NCBI GenBank assembly: GCA_902827055.1
Contig: CADEHD010000048.1
Location: 1-10,640, forward strand
DNA length: 10,640 bases
Direction of reading: 5' to 3'
Origin: an uncultured Chloroflexota bacterium
GTDB lineage: Bacteria > Chloroflexota > Dehalococcoidia > UBA2979
Under the pieces are notes generated by a model. The model worked only from the letters and a program-made list of their open reading frames with translations, ran no database searches and was not told the origin of the DNA. Of this stretch, positions 1-7,046 are shown one piece after another. The first letter of the stretch is position 1. Every line of letters begins with the position of its first letter. Made by a program: the position numbers and the translations under genes.

Positions 1-1639
1 CCAACTGCCGCGCGCGCTCGGCGCGGCCGGCAGCGCCACCCCAGTCGGCGAACCCGGCGCCGATTGCGAGGACCGCGAGCACCGTCGCGGGGATGGCGAT
101 GTCGGGGTGGAACTTGAACGCGTGCGGCTCGCCGTGGCTGACCACCACCTGCCCGATGCCACCCACGAACCCGAGCGCCTGCCCGACGCCATCGAAGGCC
201 ACGAACCCGGAGGCCACGGCCAGGCTGGCGAGCAGGAGCAGCGGCAACAGCATGATCGGGCCGGACTCGTGCGCGTGGTCGTAGGCGTGCTGGTTGCGAG
301 GCTTGCCCGCGAACGTCAGGAGCACGACGCGAGTCGTGTACAGGGCGGTCAGGGCCGCCGTGCCCGCGAGGACCGCATACGCGAACGTGTTCTCTTCGAA
401 CGCCTCGACGAGGATCTCGTCCTTCGACCAGAACCCGGCAAGCGGGACGATGCCTGCCAGCGCCAGCGAACCAATCGTGAACGTCACGGTCGTGACGGGG
501 AGCTTCCGCCACAGCCCACCGAGGTGCTCGACCTCCTGCTGATGGGTCGCGTGAATCACCGACCCGGACCCGAGGAAGAGCAACGACTTGAAGAACGCGT
601 GCGTGAACAGGTGGAACATCGCCGCGGTCACCGAGCCTAGGCCCAGCGCCACGAACATGAACCCGAGCTGCGAGACAGTCGAGTACGCCAGCACCCGCTT
701 GATGTCGTTCGCCACGAGTCCCTGGGTGGCCGCGAGCACCGCCGTGAACAGTCCGGTGTAGAGCACGACGTCGCGCGCGATCAGCACTTCGTTGTAGATC
801 GGCAGCATCCGCGCCACGAGGTACACGCCCGCCACGACCATCGTCGCCGCGTGGATCAGCGCCGAGACGGGGGTCGGGCCTTCCATGGCGTCGGGCAACC
901 AGACGTGCAGCGGGAACTGCGCGGACTTACCGACGGCGCCCATGAACAGGAAGATCATCGAGACGGTCAGGTAGGTCTCGCCGAACGCGCCTTCCTCGGC
1001 GAGGTGGATCAGCTCCTGCATGTCGAACGTGCCGGCCACTCGCCACAGCAGCAGGATGCCGATGAGGAAGCCCACGTCGCCAATGCGCGTCGTGATGAAG
1101 GCCTTCTTCGCCGCCTCGGCCGCCGACTGCCGCTCCCAGTAGAACCCGATGAGCAGGTACGACGTCAGGCCGACGCCCTCCCACGCGAGGTACAGGAAGA
1201 TCAGGCTGTTGGTCGTTACGAGGAGCAGCATCGCCCCGGCGAACAGCGACAGAACGGCGAAGTACCAGCCGTACCGCTCCTCGCCGTGCATGTACCCAAT
1301 CGAGAAGAGGAACACCATCAGCGCGACGAACGAGACCACGAACACCATCACCGCCGTGATCGCGTCGAAGTACGTCGAGAACATGATGCGCAGCAGTCCG
1401 TCGCCGATGTTCACCCACGTGAATGCGTAGGTGTTCGCTCCCGGCTCGGGCTCGAAGTGCCCATCGTGGAACGCGCCCTGGAAGTCGCCAATCGCCAGCA
1501 CAGCCAGCGTCAGGACGGTCGCCATGCCGATAACCGCGATGAAGTCGCCGCGCCGAGGCAGGAAGCGGCTGAACAGCGCCAGGATCACGAAGACCCCCGC
1601 CGGAATGGCTGGCAGCAGCCACACGTGCTCCATCGTCAT
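1..1639 (-). CDS. nuoL: NADH-quinone oxidoreductase subunit L, NuoL (3' end cut by window edge)
   Basis: Largest antiporter-like membrane subunit of complex I, thought to pump protons at the distal end of the membrane arm. The reading frame is open from ATG at 1639 to the window edge, giving 546 residues of a family usually a little over 600; the missing part should include the C-terminal lateral helix. Diagnostic motifs are all present: LAWEGVGLTSYLLIGFYW (residues 151-168, with E154 matching the essential TM5 glutamate), KAFITTRIGDVG (179-190), and GAVGKSAQFPLHVWLPDAME (234-253) with K238 matching the TM7 lysine. Further on come NDIKRVLAYSTVSQLGFM and HLFTHAFFKSLLFL. Many hydrophobic helices are visible. 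A purine-rich AAGGTAGGA lies 5 nt before the start; an in-frame ATG two codons later is the only close alternative. It sits 48 nt after nuoK. It is complete as far as it can be read, with no frameshift. Confidence 0.97.
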   Translation of the reverse strand, partial: MTMEHVWLLPAIPAGVFVILALFSRFLPRRGDFIAVIGMATVLTLAVLAIGDFQGAFHDGHFEPEPGANTYAFTWVNIGDGLLRIMFSTYFDAITAVMVFVVSFVALMVFLFSIGYMHGEERYGWYFAVLSLFAGAMLLLVTTNSLIFLYLAWEGVGLTSYLLIGFYWERQSAAEAAKKAFITTRIGDVGFLIGILLLWRVAGTFDMQELIHLAEEGAFGETYLTVSMIFLFMGAVGKSAQFPLHVWLPDAMEGPTPVSALIHAATMVVAGVYLVARMLPIYNEVLIARDVVLYTGLFTAVLAATQGLVANDIKRVLAYSTVSQLGFMFVALGLGSVTAAMFHLFTHAFFKSLLFLGSGSVIHATHQQEVEHLGGLWRKLPVTTVTFTIGSLALAGIVPLAGFWSKDEILVEAFEENTFAYAVLAGTAALTALYTTRVVLLTFAGKPRNQHAYDHAHESGPIMLLPLLLLASLAVASGFVAFDGVGQALGFVGGIGQVVVSHGEPHAFKFHPDIAIPATVLAVLAIGAGFADWGGAAGRAERARQL

Positions 1640-1687
1640 GGAGTTCCTACCTTCCGGACGCGGGTCGCCGACCGGGCCGGCGCAGGA

Positions 1688-1996
1688 TTACCACTTGAGC
1701 GAGCTCGCCTCGTCCACCATCGACGACCGACGCTCGCGGAAGACGCGGAGCACGATCCCCAGCGCCAGCCCCACCTCGGCAGCTGCGATGGCGATGACGA
1801 ACAGCGCGAAGATGAGGCCGGTGAACGCCTCGGGATCCAGGTACGCCGCGAAGGCAATGAAGTTGATGGTCACCGCCGCGAGCATCAACTCAACGGACAT
1901 GAGGATGAGGATGGCGCTCCGCCGCGCCAGGACGCCGTAGAAGCCGATCGCGAACAGCAGCGCCGAGAGCAGCAGGAAGTTCTCGATCGGAATCAC
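1688..1996 (-). CDS. nuoK: NADH-quinone oxidoreductase subunit K, NuoK
   Basis: Small three-helix membrane subunit of complex I (MrpC-like), part of the proton channel next to NuoJ and NuoN. The 102-residue product is the usual length. Three hydrophobic helices span roughly residues 7-24, 28-50 and 58-84. The two membrane glutamates needed for proton transfer are present: E36 in the MSVELML motif and E74 in AAAEVGLALG, matching E36 and E72 of the E. coli protein. The start codon is GTG at 1996, preceded after 8 nt by a strong GAGGAG ribosome-binding site that lies inside the end of nuoJ. The GTGA overlap with the nuoJ stop (1993-1996) suggests translational coupling. The gene ends in TAA, 48 nt before nuoL. 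Confidence 0.97.
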   Translation of the reverse strand: MIPIENFLLLSALLFAIGFYGVLARRSAILILMSVELMLAAVTINFIAFAAYLDPEAFTGLIFALFVIAIAAAEVGLALGIVLRVFRERRSSMVDEASSLKW

Positions 1997-2619
1997 TCGG
2001 CCGACTCCTCAGGCGCATCCGGTCGCGCGATCAGAAGCGCACCGGACAGGGCGATATCGAGCAGCACACCGACAGTGAGGACCGCCAGCGTGTAGTCGCC
2101 AAACAGGCGCTCCCCGAACTCGGCGCCCGAGATGACCGCCGGACCCACCGCCGGCCACCGCTCACCGAGGAACGCCACCGTGAACACCAGCGCGAGCAGG
2201 ATCCCCACACCGAACGCGAAGGGCTTCTGCGCCCCGTCGGACACCACCGGGTCCTCGGCAGCATTGGTGAGCATGAGTCCGAAGACGATGAGGATCGTCA
2301 CGCCACCGCCGTACACGAGCACCTGCGCCAGCGCGAGGAACTCCTGTCCGAGCAGCAAATAGATGGCCGCGATGCCGAGCAGGGTGAAGATCAGCGACAG
2401 CGCGGCGTGGACGACGTTGCTGAGCAGCACCGTGCCGAGTGCGCCCGCGAGGATCACCGCAAACGCGAGCCAGAACACCACCTCGGGACTCGAGATCTGC
2501 CCGACCACGCGCAAGGCGACGAGCACCACCAGCAGCGGCGTCGCGACGGCGCCCACAAGCGCCCCGCCGAGCATGATGGGCCGGTCAAACTGAGGCGGCA
2601 GCGCCGTACGCTGTTGCAT
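1993..2619 (-). CDS. nuoJ: NADH-quinone oxidoreductase subunit J, NuoJ
   Basis: Membrane subunit of complex I lying between NuoA/H and NuoK. The 208-residue product carries the family core LGIAAIYLLLGQEFLALAQV at about residues 81-100, followed by LVYGGGVTILIVFGLML, which corresponds to the TM3 region with the conserved gating pi-bulge. The canonical fold begins near residue 48 (VVFWLAFAVILAGALG). Ahead of it are about 45 extra residues with another hydrophobic stretch (about 16-39), so the protein seems to have one more N-terminal membrane segment than usual. The ATG at 2619 has GGAG 10 nt upstream; the next in-frame ATG (codon 16) has no such site, so I keep the longer form. The gene starts 27 nt after nuoI, one of only two real gaps in the nuo run, and its stop overlaps the nuoK GTG start. 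Confidence 0.95.
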   Translation of the reverse strand: MQQRTALPPQFDRPIMLGGALVGAVATPLLVVLVALRVVGQISSPEVVFWLAFAVILAGALGTVLLSNVVHAALSLIFTLLGIAAIYLLLGQEFLALAQVLVYGGGVTILIVFGLMLTNAAEDPVVSDGAQKPFAFGVGILLALVFTVAFLGERWPAVGPAVISGAEFGERLFGDYTLAVLTVGVLLDIALSGALLIARPDAPEESAE

Positions 2620-2629
2620 CGAGTCCGTT

Positions 2630-2633
2630 CTCC
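2630..2633 (-). promoter_or_regulatory. nuoJ ribosome-binding site
   Basis: GGAG on the minus strand, 10 nt upstream of the ATG at 2619, in the 27-nt gap after nuoI. It supports the long form of NuoJ with the N-terminal extension, because no comparable purine-rich stretch precedes the next in-frame ATG at 2574. Confidence 0.55.
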
Positions 2634-2646
2634 AGTTCGCCGAGCG

Positions 2647-3113
<467 letters not shown>

Positions 3114-3117
<4 letters not shown>

Positions 3118-4241
3118 GACGTTGCCTCGCTTGCAGCCCAGGCCGCGATGCCGGGACGGCCCGCCGGGCGCGCCACCGCTCGCTGGATGGCCCAGTTGAG
3201 CACCACGATCCCGATCAGGCCCTGCACGGTCAGCAGCAACAGCGGCAGGTCGTACACGATGACGAAGCCATTCACCAGGACCTGAATGAAGGCCAGCGGC
3301 ATGAGGACCTTCCACGCGAAGCCCATGAGCTGGTCGATGCGGAGGCGCGGCAGCGATGCACGCGTCCACATCGCCAGGAAGATCAGCGCGCTGCTCTTGA
3401 TGCCCATCAGCAACAACTGGAACGGCGTACCAAGATCCTCGCCCAGCGGCCACGCGCTCCCACCGAGGAAGATGGCGGAACCGACGATCGACATGATCCA
3501 CAGGTGCGCGTACTCGGCGAGCTGGAACATCGACCACCGGATGCCCGAGAACTCGATGTGGGGGCCACCCGCGGTCTCGGACTCACCGACCGCGATGTCG
3601 AACGGCGCCCGGTTCAGCTCGGCAAGCATCGCGATGTAGAACATGATGAACCCGAGCGGCTGCCACACGATGTTCGGCACAGTGCCCTGGTCAAGCATGA
3701 TCTCGCGGAGATTCAGCGACCCCGACAGCATCGCCACCGCGAGCAGCGTCACGACGAGCGGGATCTCGTAGGCGACGCCCTGCGCAACTGCGCGCAGGCC
3801 ACCGAGCATCGCGTAGCGGTTGTCGGACGCCCACCCAGCCATCGCGAACCCGAGTCCGCTCACGGAGGACGTGGCGAGGAGGTACAGAAGCCCGAGTTCC
3901 AGCGCCCGGATCTCCCACCCGATGGCGAACGGCACGACTACGAAGCCGACGAACACCGGCACGAAGATGAAGTAGATCGACAGCTCGAACACCCACGGGT
4001 CCGCACCCGTCGGGCGGAGGTCTTCCTTCCCCACGAGCTTGAGCGCGTCGGCGATCGACTGGAGCAGGCCGAAGGGCCCAGTCCGCGTGGGACCGAGTCG
4101 CATCTGGAACCGACCGATGATCTTGCGCTCGAGGTAGATGAGCGCCATGACGACAACGGTCATCGCGAGGACCACGATGTTGACCTTGATGAAGGCCTCG
4201 AGGAGGACCGGCATCTCGATGCCGAGGAACTCGGCGGTCAT
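3114..4241 (-). CDS. nuoH: NADH-quinone oxidoreductase subunit H, NuoH
   Basis: Membrane subunit that forms most of the quinone-access chamber and links quinone reduction to the proton channels. The 375-residue product has the family signatures YLERKIIGRFQMRLGP (36-51), LLQSIADALKLVGKE (59-73), ELNRAPFD (208-215) and WTRASLPRLRIDQLMGFAWK (292-311), with about eight hydrophobic helices. In the acidic loop after ELNRAPFD the sequence reads IAVGESETAGG. Most homologues have an acidic residue at the position taken here by V218 (human ND1 reads AEGESE), while E220, E222 and E230 are kept. The ATG at 4241 overlaps the nuoD stop (ATGA, 4238-4241) and has a strong GGAGG 7 nt upstream, inside nuoD. 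The stop overlaps nuoI in the same way. Having nuoH directly after nuoD is the point where nuoEFG would be in a 14-gene operon. Confidence 0.98.
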
Positions 4242-5371
4242 CGGTCAACCTCCGACAGCACGATGTCGATAGACCCGAGCACCAGCACAGCGTCCGAGAC
4301 GTAGTGCCCCACGGTCATGTCGCGGAGGGCCTGCAGGTTGGACAGGCACGCGCTGCGGACCTTGCAGCGCCACGGCCGGTTGCCGCCGTTGCTCACCATG
4401 TAGACGCCGTACTCACCACGGGGCGCCTCGGTGCGCAGGTAGACCTCGCCAGGGGGCGTGCGGAGGAGGCGCGACATGCGCTCAGGCACGATCGGGCCCG
4501 GCTGCAAACGCTGGAGACACTGCTCGATGATTCGAATCGACTGGTACATCTCCTGCAGACGGCAGATGTACCGGTCGTAGACGTCACCGTTCGTACCGGT
4601 GATGACGTCGAACTTCACCTCGGGATAGAAGAGGTATGGCTCATCACGACGAATGTCGAGCGAGACGCCGGTCGCGCGCAGCGACGGGCCGCTCATCCCC
4701 CAGTCGATCGCATCGGCGGCCGAGATGTGGCCGATGCCCTTGGTGCGCGCCTGGAAGATCTCGTTCGCGGTCAGCAGGCCATCGAGGTCCTCGATGCCCT
4801 GGCGCGCAGACGCGAGCACCTGGTGCACACGCGCCACGAAGTTGTCCGTGACCTCCCACGCCAGCCCACCGACGCGGAAGTAGGAGTACATCATGCGGTC
4901 GCCGCAGATCTCCTCGAACAGGTCGAAGATGACCTCGCGCTCCCGGAACGCGTACGTGAAGCTCGTCCCGAGCACCCCGACATCGACGCCGAACGCGCCG
5001 AGGAACATGAAGTGACTCGAGAGGCGGTTCAGCTCGCAGAGGATCATGCGGATCCACTGGGCCCGCTCGGGAACCTCGATGCCCGCGAGCTTCTCGACCG
5101 CCATGACGTACGAGAGCTCGGCGTTGAACGCGGCCAGGTACTCCGTGCGGTCCATGAAGCCGATGCCCTGGCGATAGTCCATCGTCTCGCAGAGCTTCTC
5201 GGCGCCGCGGTGGAGGTAGCCGATGTACGGCAGGACGTCGCGCACGACCTCACCATCGACGGCGAGCACCATCCGGAACACGCCGTGGGTCGAGGGGTGC
5301 TGCGGACCCATGTTGACGAAGATGTCCTGGGTCTCGAACTCGTGCTCGGGCTGGAGCAGGACTGAGGTCAT
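4238..5371 (-). CDS. nuoD: NADH-quinone oxidoreductase subunit D, NuoD (49-kDa type)
   Basis: Peripheral-arm subunit, related to the large subunit of NiFe hydrogenases, that forms the quinone-binding site with NuoB. The 377-residue product starts with the GPQHPSTHG loop (22-30). H29, Y78 (in DRTEYL) and D130 match Thermus Nqo4 H38, Y87 and D139, with a constant offset of nine. Other signatures include ELNRLSSHFMFLGAFG, YAFREREVIFDLFEEICGDR, GPSLRATGV and a C-terminal DIVLSEVDR. The hydrogenase-type nickel-ligand Cys pairs are absent, as expected for complex I. It is a separate gene, not fused to nuoC. The ATG at 5371 directly abuts the nuoC stop (TAAATG), with GAGGAG 9 nt upstream. Its TGA stop overlaps the nuoH start. 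Confidence 0.98.
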   Translation of the reverse strand: MTSVLLQPEHEFETQDIFVNMGPQHPSTHGVFRMVLAVDGEVVRDVLPYIGYLHRGAEKLCETMDYRQGIGFMDRTEYLAAFNAELSYVMAVEKLAGIEVPERAQWIRMILCELNRLSSHFMFLGAFGVDVGVLGTSFTYAFREREVIFDLFEEICGDRMMYSYFRVGGLAWEVTDNFVARVHQVLASARQGIEDLDGLLTANEIFQARTKGIGHISAADAIDWGMSGPSLRATGVSLDIRRDEPYLFYPEVKFDVITGTNGDVYDRYICRLQEMYQSIRIIEQCLQRLQPGPIVPERMSRLLRTPPGEVYLRTEAPRGEYGVYMVSNGGNRPWRCKVRSACLSNLQALRDMTVGHYVSDAVLVLGSIDIVLSEVDR

Positions 5372-5896
5372 TTAGTCTTGCTCCTCGGGGAACGCGATGC
5401 CCTCGCCCTGGAGGATCTTGATGTCCTGCAGCGGGTGGTCCTTGCGCAGCGGGAATGTGTCGTCCATGTCCTCGGGCATCAGGAGCGTCCGCGGGTCCGG
5501 GTGCCCGTTGAAGCGCACACCGAACATCTCAGCGGTCTCGCGCTCGAGCCAGTTGGCGCCCCGCCACACGGTGGTCGCGGTGTCGACCGTGAGGTCCTGG
5601 TTCGGCAGGTTCGTCTTGACGGTGAGGTTGTGGCGCTTCTTCGTCGAGTAGAGGTGGTACACGACGTCGATGCCGCGCTCCTCCCAGTCGACGGCCGTGA
5701 GGCAGCGGAGGTAGTCGAAGTCCAGGTCGGCGTCGCGCTTCAGCGCGCGCAACCCCCGGATGACCTCATCGCGCGGAATGCGCACGATCAGATCGAGGAC
5801 ACCCATCTCGGGCTCAACGCTGATGCCAGACAGCGCCTTGTCCACCTGCGGCCAGATGGTCGATGACAGATCCGTCGAGGCGCCCTCGGACGTCAT
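5372..5896 (-). CDS. nuoC: NADH-quinone oxidoreductase subunit C, NuoC (30-kDa type)
   Basis: Peripheral-arm subunit that packs against NuoD and carries no cofactor. The 174-residue product has the family signature ERETAEMFGVRFNGHPDPRT (about 124-143), followed by LLMPEDMDDTFPLRKDHPL. These correspond to the E-R-E-x-W/A-E-M-F-G and F-P-L-R-K-D-x-P motifs. The ATG at 5896 overlaps the nuoB stop as ATGA (5893-5896). The local ribosome-binding site is poor (GGTGGGG close to the start, GGAGGAG too far at about 17 nt), so re-initiation after nuoB may matter. The frame is open further upstream, but that extension is out-of-frame nuoB sequence, rich in Arg/Pro and with no family similarity. The gene ends in TAA directly before the nuoD ATG. 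Confidence 0.97.
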   Translation of the reverse strand: MTSEGASTDLSSTIWPQVDKALSGISVEPEMGVLDLIVRIPRDEVIRGLRALKRDADLDFDYLRCLTAVDWEERGIDVVYHLYSTKKRHNLTVKTNLPNQDLTVDTATTVWRGANWLERETAEMFGVRFNGHPDPRTLLMPEDMDDTFPLRKDHPLQDIKILQGEGIAFPEEQD

Positions 5897-6513
5897 CGCC
5901 CCACCGACTTCCGCTCCTCCATGATGAGGTCCTGGAGGGCGAGAATCCCGTCCAGCAGGGCCTCGGGACGCGGCGGGCAGCCAGGCACGTAGATGTCGAC
6001 GGGAATGATGTTGTCGACACCCTGCAGCACGCGGTCGTAGCGGCTGTAGGGACCGCCGTTGGTCGCGCAGGCACCCATCGAGATCACCCACTTGGGGTTC
6101 GGCATCTGCTCATAGAGCAGCTTCACGGCCGGGGCCATCTTCTTGGTCACGGTGCCCGCGACGATCATCACGTCAGACTGGCGGGGCGACGGCCACGGCA
6201 CGATGCCGAACCGGTCGAGGTCGTAGTGCGACATATAGGTGGCGATCATCTCGATGGCGCAGCACGCCAGTCCGAACGTCATCGGCCACAGCGATGACTT
6301 CCGCCCCATCGCGAGGAGCAGGTCGGCAGGCACCTGCATGACGCCGGGCAGCACGGCACGATAGAGCGCCTTCCCCGGGACCAGCTCAACAGGGGTCAGC
6401 CGCGGCGCCTCGCGCGGGTGCTCCGTCGGGAGGATGTACGGGACCGGCGCCTCGACCGGTACGGCCGGGGCCGCCGGTGCGGTGGTGGGCTCGGTGGTGG
6501 GGCCTACCGCCAT
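5893..6513 (-). CDS. nuoB: NADH-quinone oxidoreductase subunit B, NuoB (PSST type, N2 cluster)
   Basis: Subunit carrying cluster N2, the last iron-sulfur centre before quinone. The 206-residue product has the tandem cysteines C84-C85 in FGLACCAIEMIA, C149 in SMGACATNGG and C179 in VPGCPPRPEALLDGI, which together are the four N2 ligands. DLDRFG and SPRQSDVMIVAGTVTKKMAP are also conserved. The first 40 or so residues are an Ala/Pro/Thr-rich tail without similarity to the usual core, which starts close to LPGVMQVPADLLLAMGR. The ATG at 6513 lies 10 bp inside the end of nuoA and has AAGGGAG at 7 nt spacing. Its stop overlaps the nuoC start (ATGA). Confidence 0.98.
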   Translation of the reverse strand: MAVGPTTEPTTAPAAPAVPVEAPVPYILPTEHPREAPRLTPVELVPGKALYRAVLPGVMQVPADLLLAMGRKSSLWPMTFGLACCAIEMIATYMSHYDLDRFGIVPWPSPRQSDVMIVAGTVTKKMAPAVKLLYEQMPNPKWVISMGACATNGGPYSRYDRVLQGVDNIIPVDIYVPGCPPRPEALLDGILALQDLIMEERKSVGR

Positions 6514-6881
6514 TGGAGGGCTCCCTTCTTCCACGCGTATGCGAGGCCAGCGCCAAGAATCGCGATGAACGCGAACATCGTCCAGTACGCCGCGTACGCG
6601 CCGGCGCCCAGCGTCAGCACCCACGGGAACACGAACAACGCCTCGACGTCGAAGATGATGAACAGGATCGCGTACAGGTAGAACCGCATGCCGATGCTCG
6701 TCGACGCGCGACGGATCGGCAGCATGCCACACTCGTACGTCGCACCCTTGTTTCGCTCCCTCGAGAACGGAGCGAGCAGTCGGGTCGCCAGGAGCGCCGT
6801 CACGATGAGGATGAACCCCATCACGATAGCGACCAGCACCGAGATGTAGCCGCCGAAAAGCGCGTCCGTGGTGTGTTCCAA
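6504..6881 (-). CDS. nuoA: NADH-quinone oxidoreductase subunit A, NuoA
   Basis: Three-helix membrane subunit of complex I next to NuoH and NuoJ, and first gene of the operon. The predicted 125-residue product contains the loop motif GATYECGMLPI (46-56) and then MRFYLYAILFIIFDVEALFVFPW, where D78 and E80 match the conserved acidic pair (D79 and E81 in E. coli). The frame is open as far as an ATG at 7007. That start lies upstream of the likely promoter, and the added residues look like non-coding sequence, so I chose TTG at 6881, just before the first helix. GTG at 6908 is a second possibility. No strong ribosome-binding site precedes either codon (only a purine run GAAAGACGA), so the exact start is uncertain; the gene itself is not. 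It ends in TAG, 10 bp inside nuoB. Confidence 0.93.
   Translation of the reverse strand: MEHTTDALFGGYISVLVAIVMGFILIVTALLATRLLAPFSRERNKGATYECGMLPIRRASTSIGMRFYLYAILFIIFDVEALFVFPWVLTLGAGAYAAYWTMFAFIAILGAGLAYAWKKGALQWR
6521..6527 (-). promoter_or_regulatory. nuoB ribosome-binding site inside nuoA
   Basis: AAGGGAG on the minus strand, 7 nt before the nuoB ATG at 6513 and within the last codons of nuoA. It fixes the nuoB start and excludes the longer upstream open frame, which is nuoA read in another register. Confidence 0.65.
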
Positions 6882-6957
6882 GAGCGTTCGTCTTTCGGCG
6901 CAAACCACAAAAGTGCGAGGCAGGGCAAGGAAAACGCGCCCAGTAGGACCGGGCCGA

Positions 6958-6986
6958 ACGCTACCAGTGGCCTCTGGCAGTGTCAA
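6958..6986 (-). promoter_or_regulatory. Likely sigma70-type promoter of the nuo operon
   Basis: On the minus strand a perfect -35 consensus TTGACA (6981-6986) is followed after exactly 17 bp by TAGCGT (6958-6963). The latter keeps the three most conserved -10 positions (TA at the start, T at the end). Transcription would begin at about 6951, leaving a leader of about 70 nt before the TTG chosen for nuoA. The site lies in the only sizeable gap in the window, between the upstream lipoprotein gene and nuoA, which is where an operon promoter is expected. I see no clear operator. Evidence is by sequence match and position only. Confidence 0.6.
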
Positions 6987-6993
6987 CGAAATT

Positions 6994-7017
6994 GTGTCGG
7001 ATGGCACGAACCATCAC
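6994..7017 (-). terminator. Weak hairpin, possible terminator of the valS-lipoprotein transcript
   Basis: The minus strand carries GATGG, a six-base loop TTCGTG, then CCATC, with two further pairs possible across a 2-nt bulge, followed by ACAATTTC. It lies between the lipoprotein stop and the nuo promoter, a sensible position. The stem is short and the T-run has only three bases, so it may be chance. If it does not terminate, valS transcripts could read into nuo. Confidence 0.2.
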
Positions 7018-7046
7018 GGGCGAGGGCGACCAGCACGCGAACCCCG

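Noticed and set aside
927..1622. Minus-strand open frame within nuoL in another register
   Set aside because: Its product is Arg/Gly/Ala rich with no motifs, while the register starting at 1639 gives an unmistakable NuoL.
851..2095. Plus-strand open frame of 414 codons opposite nuoL/nuoK/nuoJ
   Set aside because: It crosses three well-supported minus-strand genes, and its product is low-complexity (Arg, Glu, Asp, His, Gln rich) with no recognisable domain.
3504..4304. Plus-strand open frame of 266 codons opposite nuoH
   Set aside because: Antisense shadow with strongly biased charged composition and no motifs; nuoH is certain.
4304..5365. Long plus-strand open frame (353 codons) opposite nuoD
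   Set aside because: It mirrors nuoD almost exactly, is rich in Arg/Asp/Glu/His/Val without any family motif, and is a typical antisense shadow of a GC-rich gene.
5897..6091. Upstream extension of the NuoC frame
   Set aside because: This part is out-of-frame nuoB coding sequence; the ATG at 5896 overlapping the nuoB stop fits the operon pattern.
6881..7007. Longer NuoA start at ATG 7007
   Set aside because: It lies upstream of the likely promoter and would add about 42 residues unlike any NuoA N-terminus.
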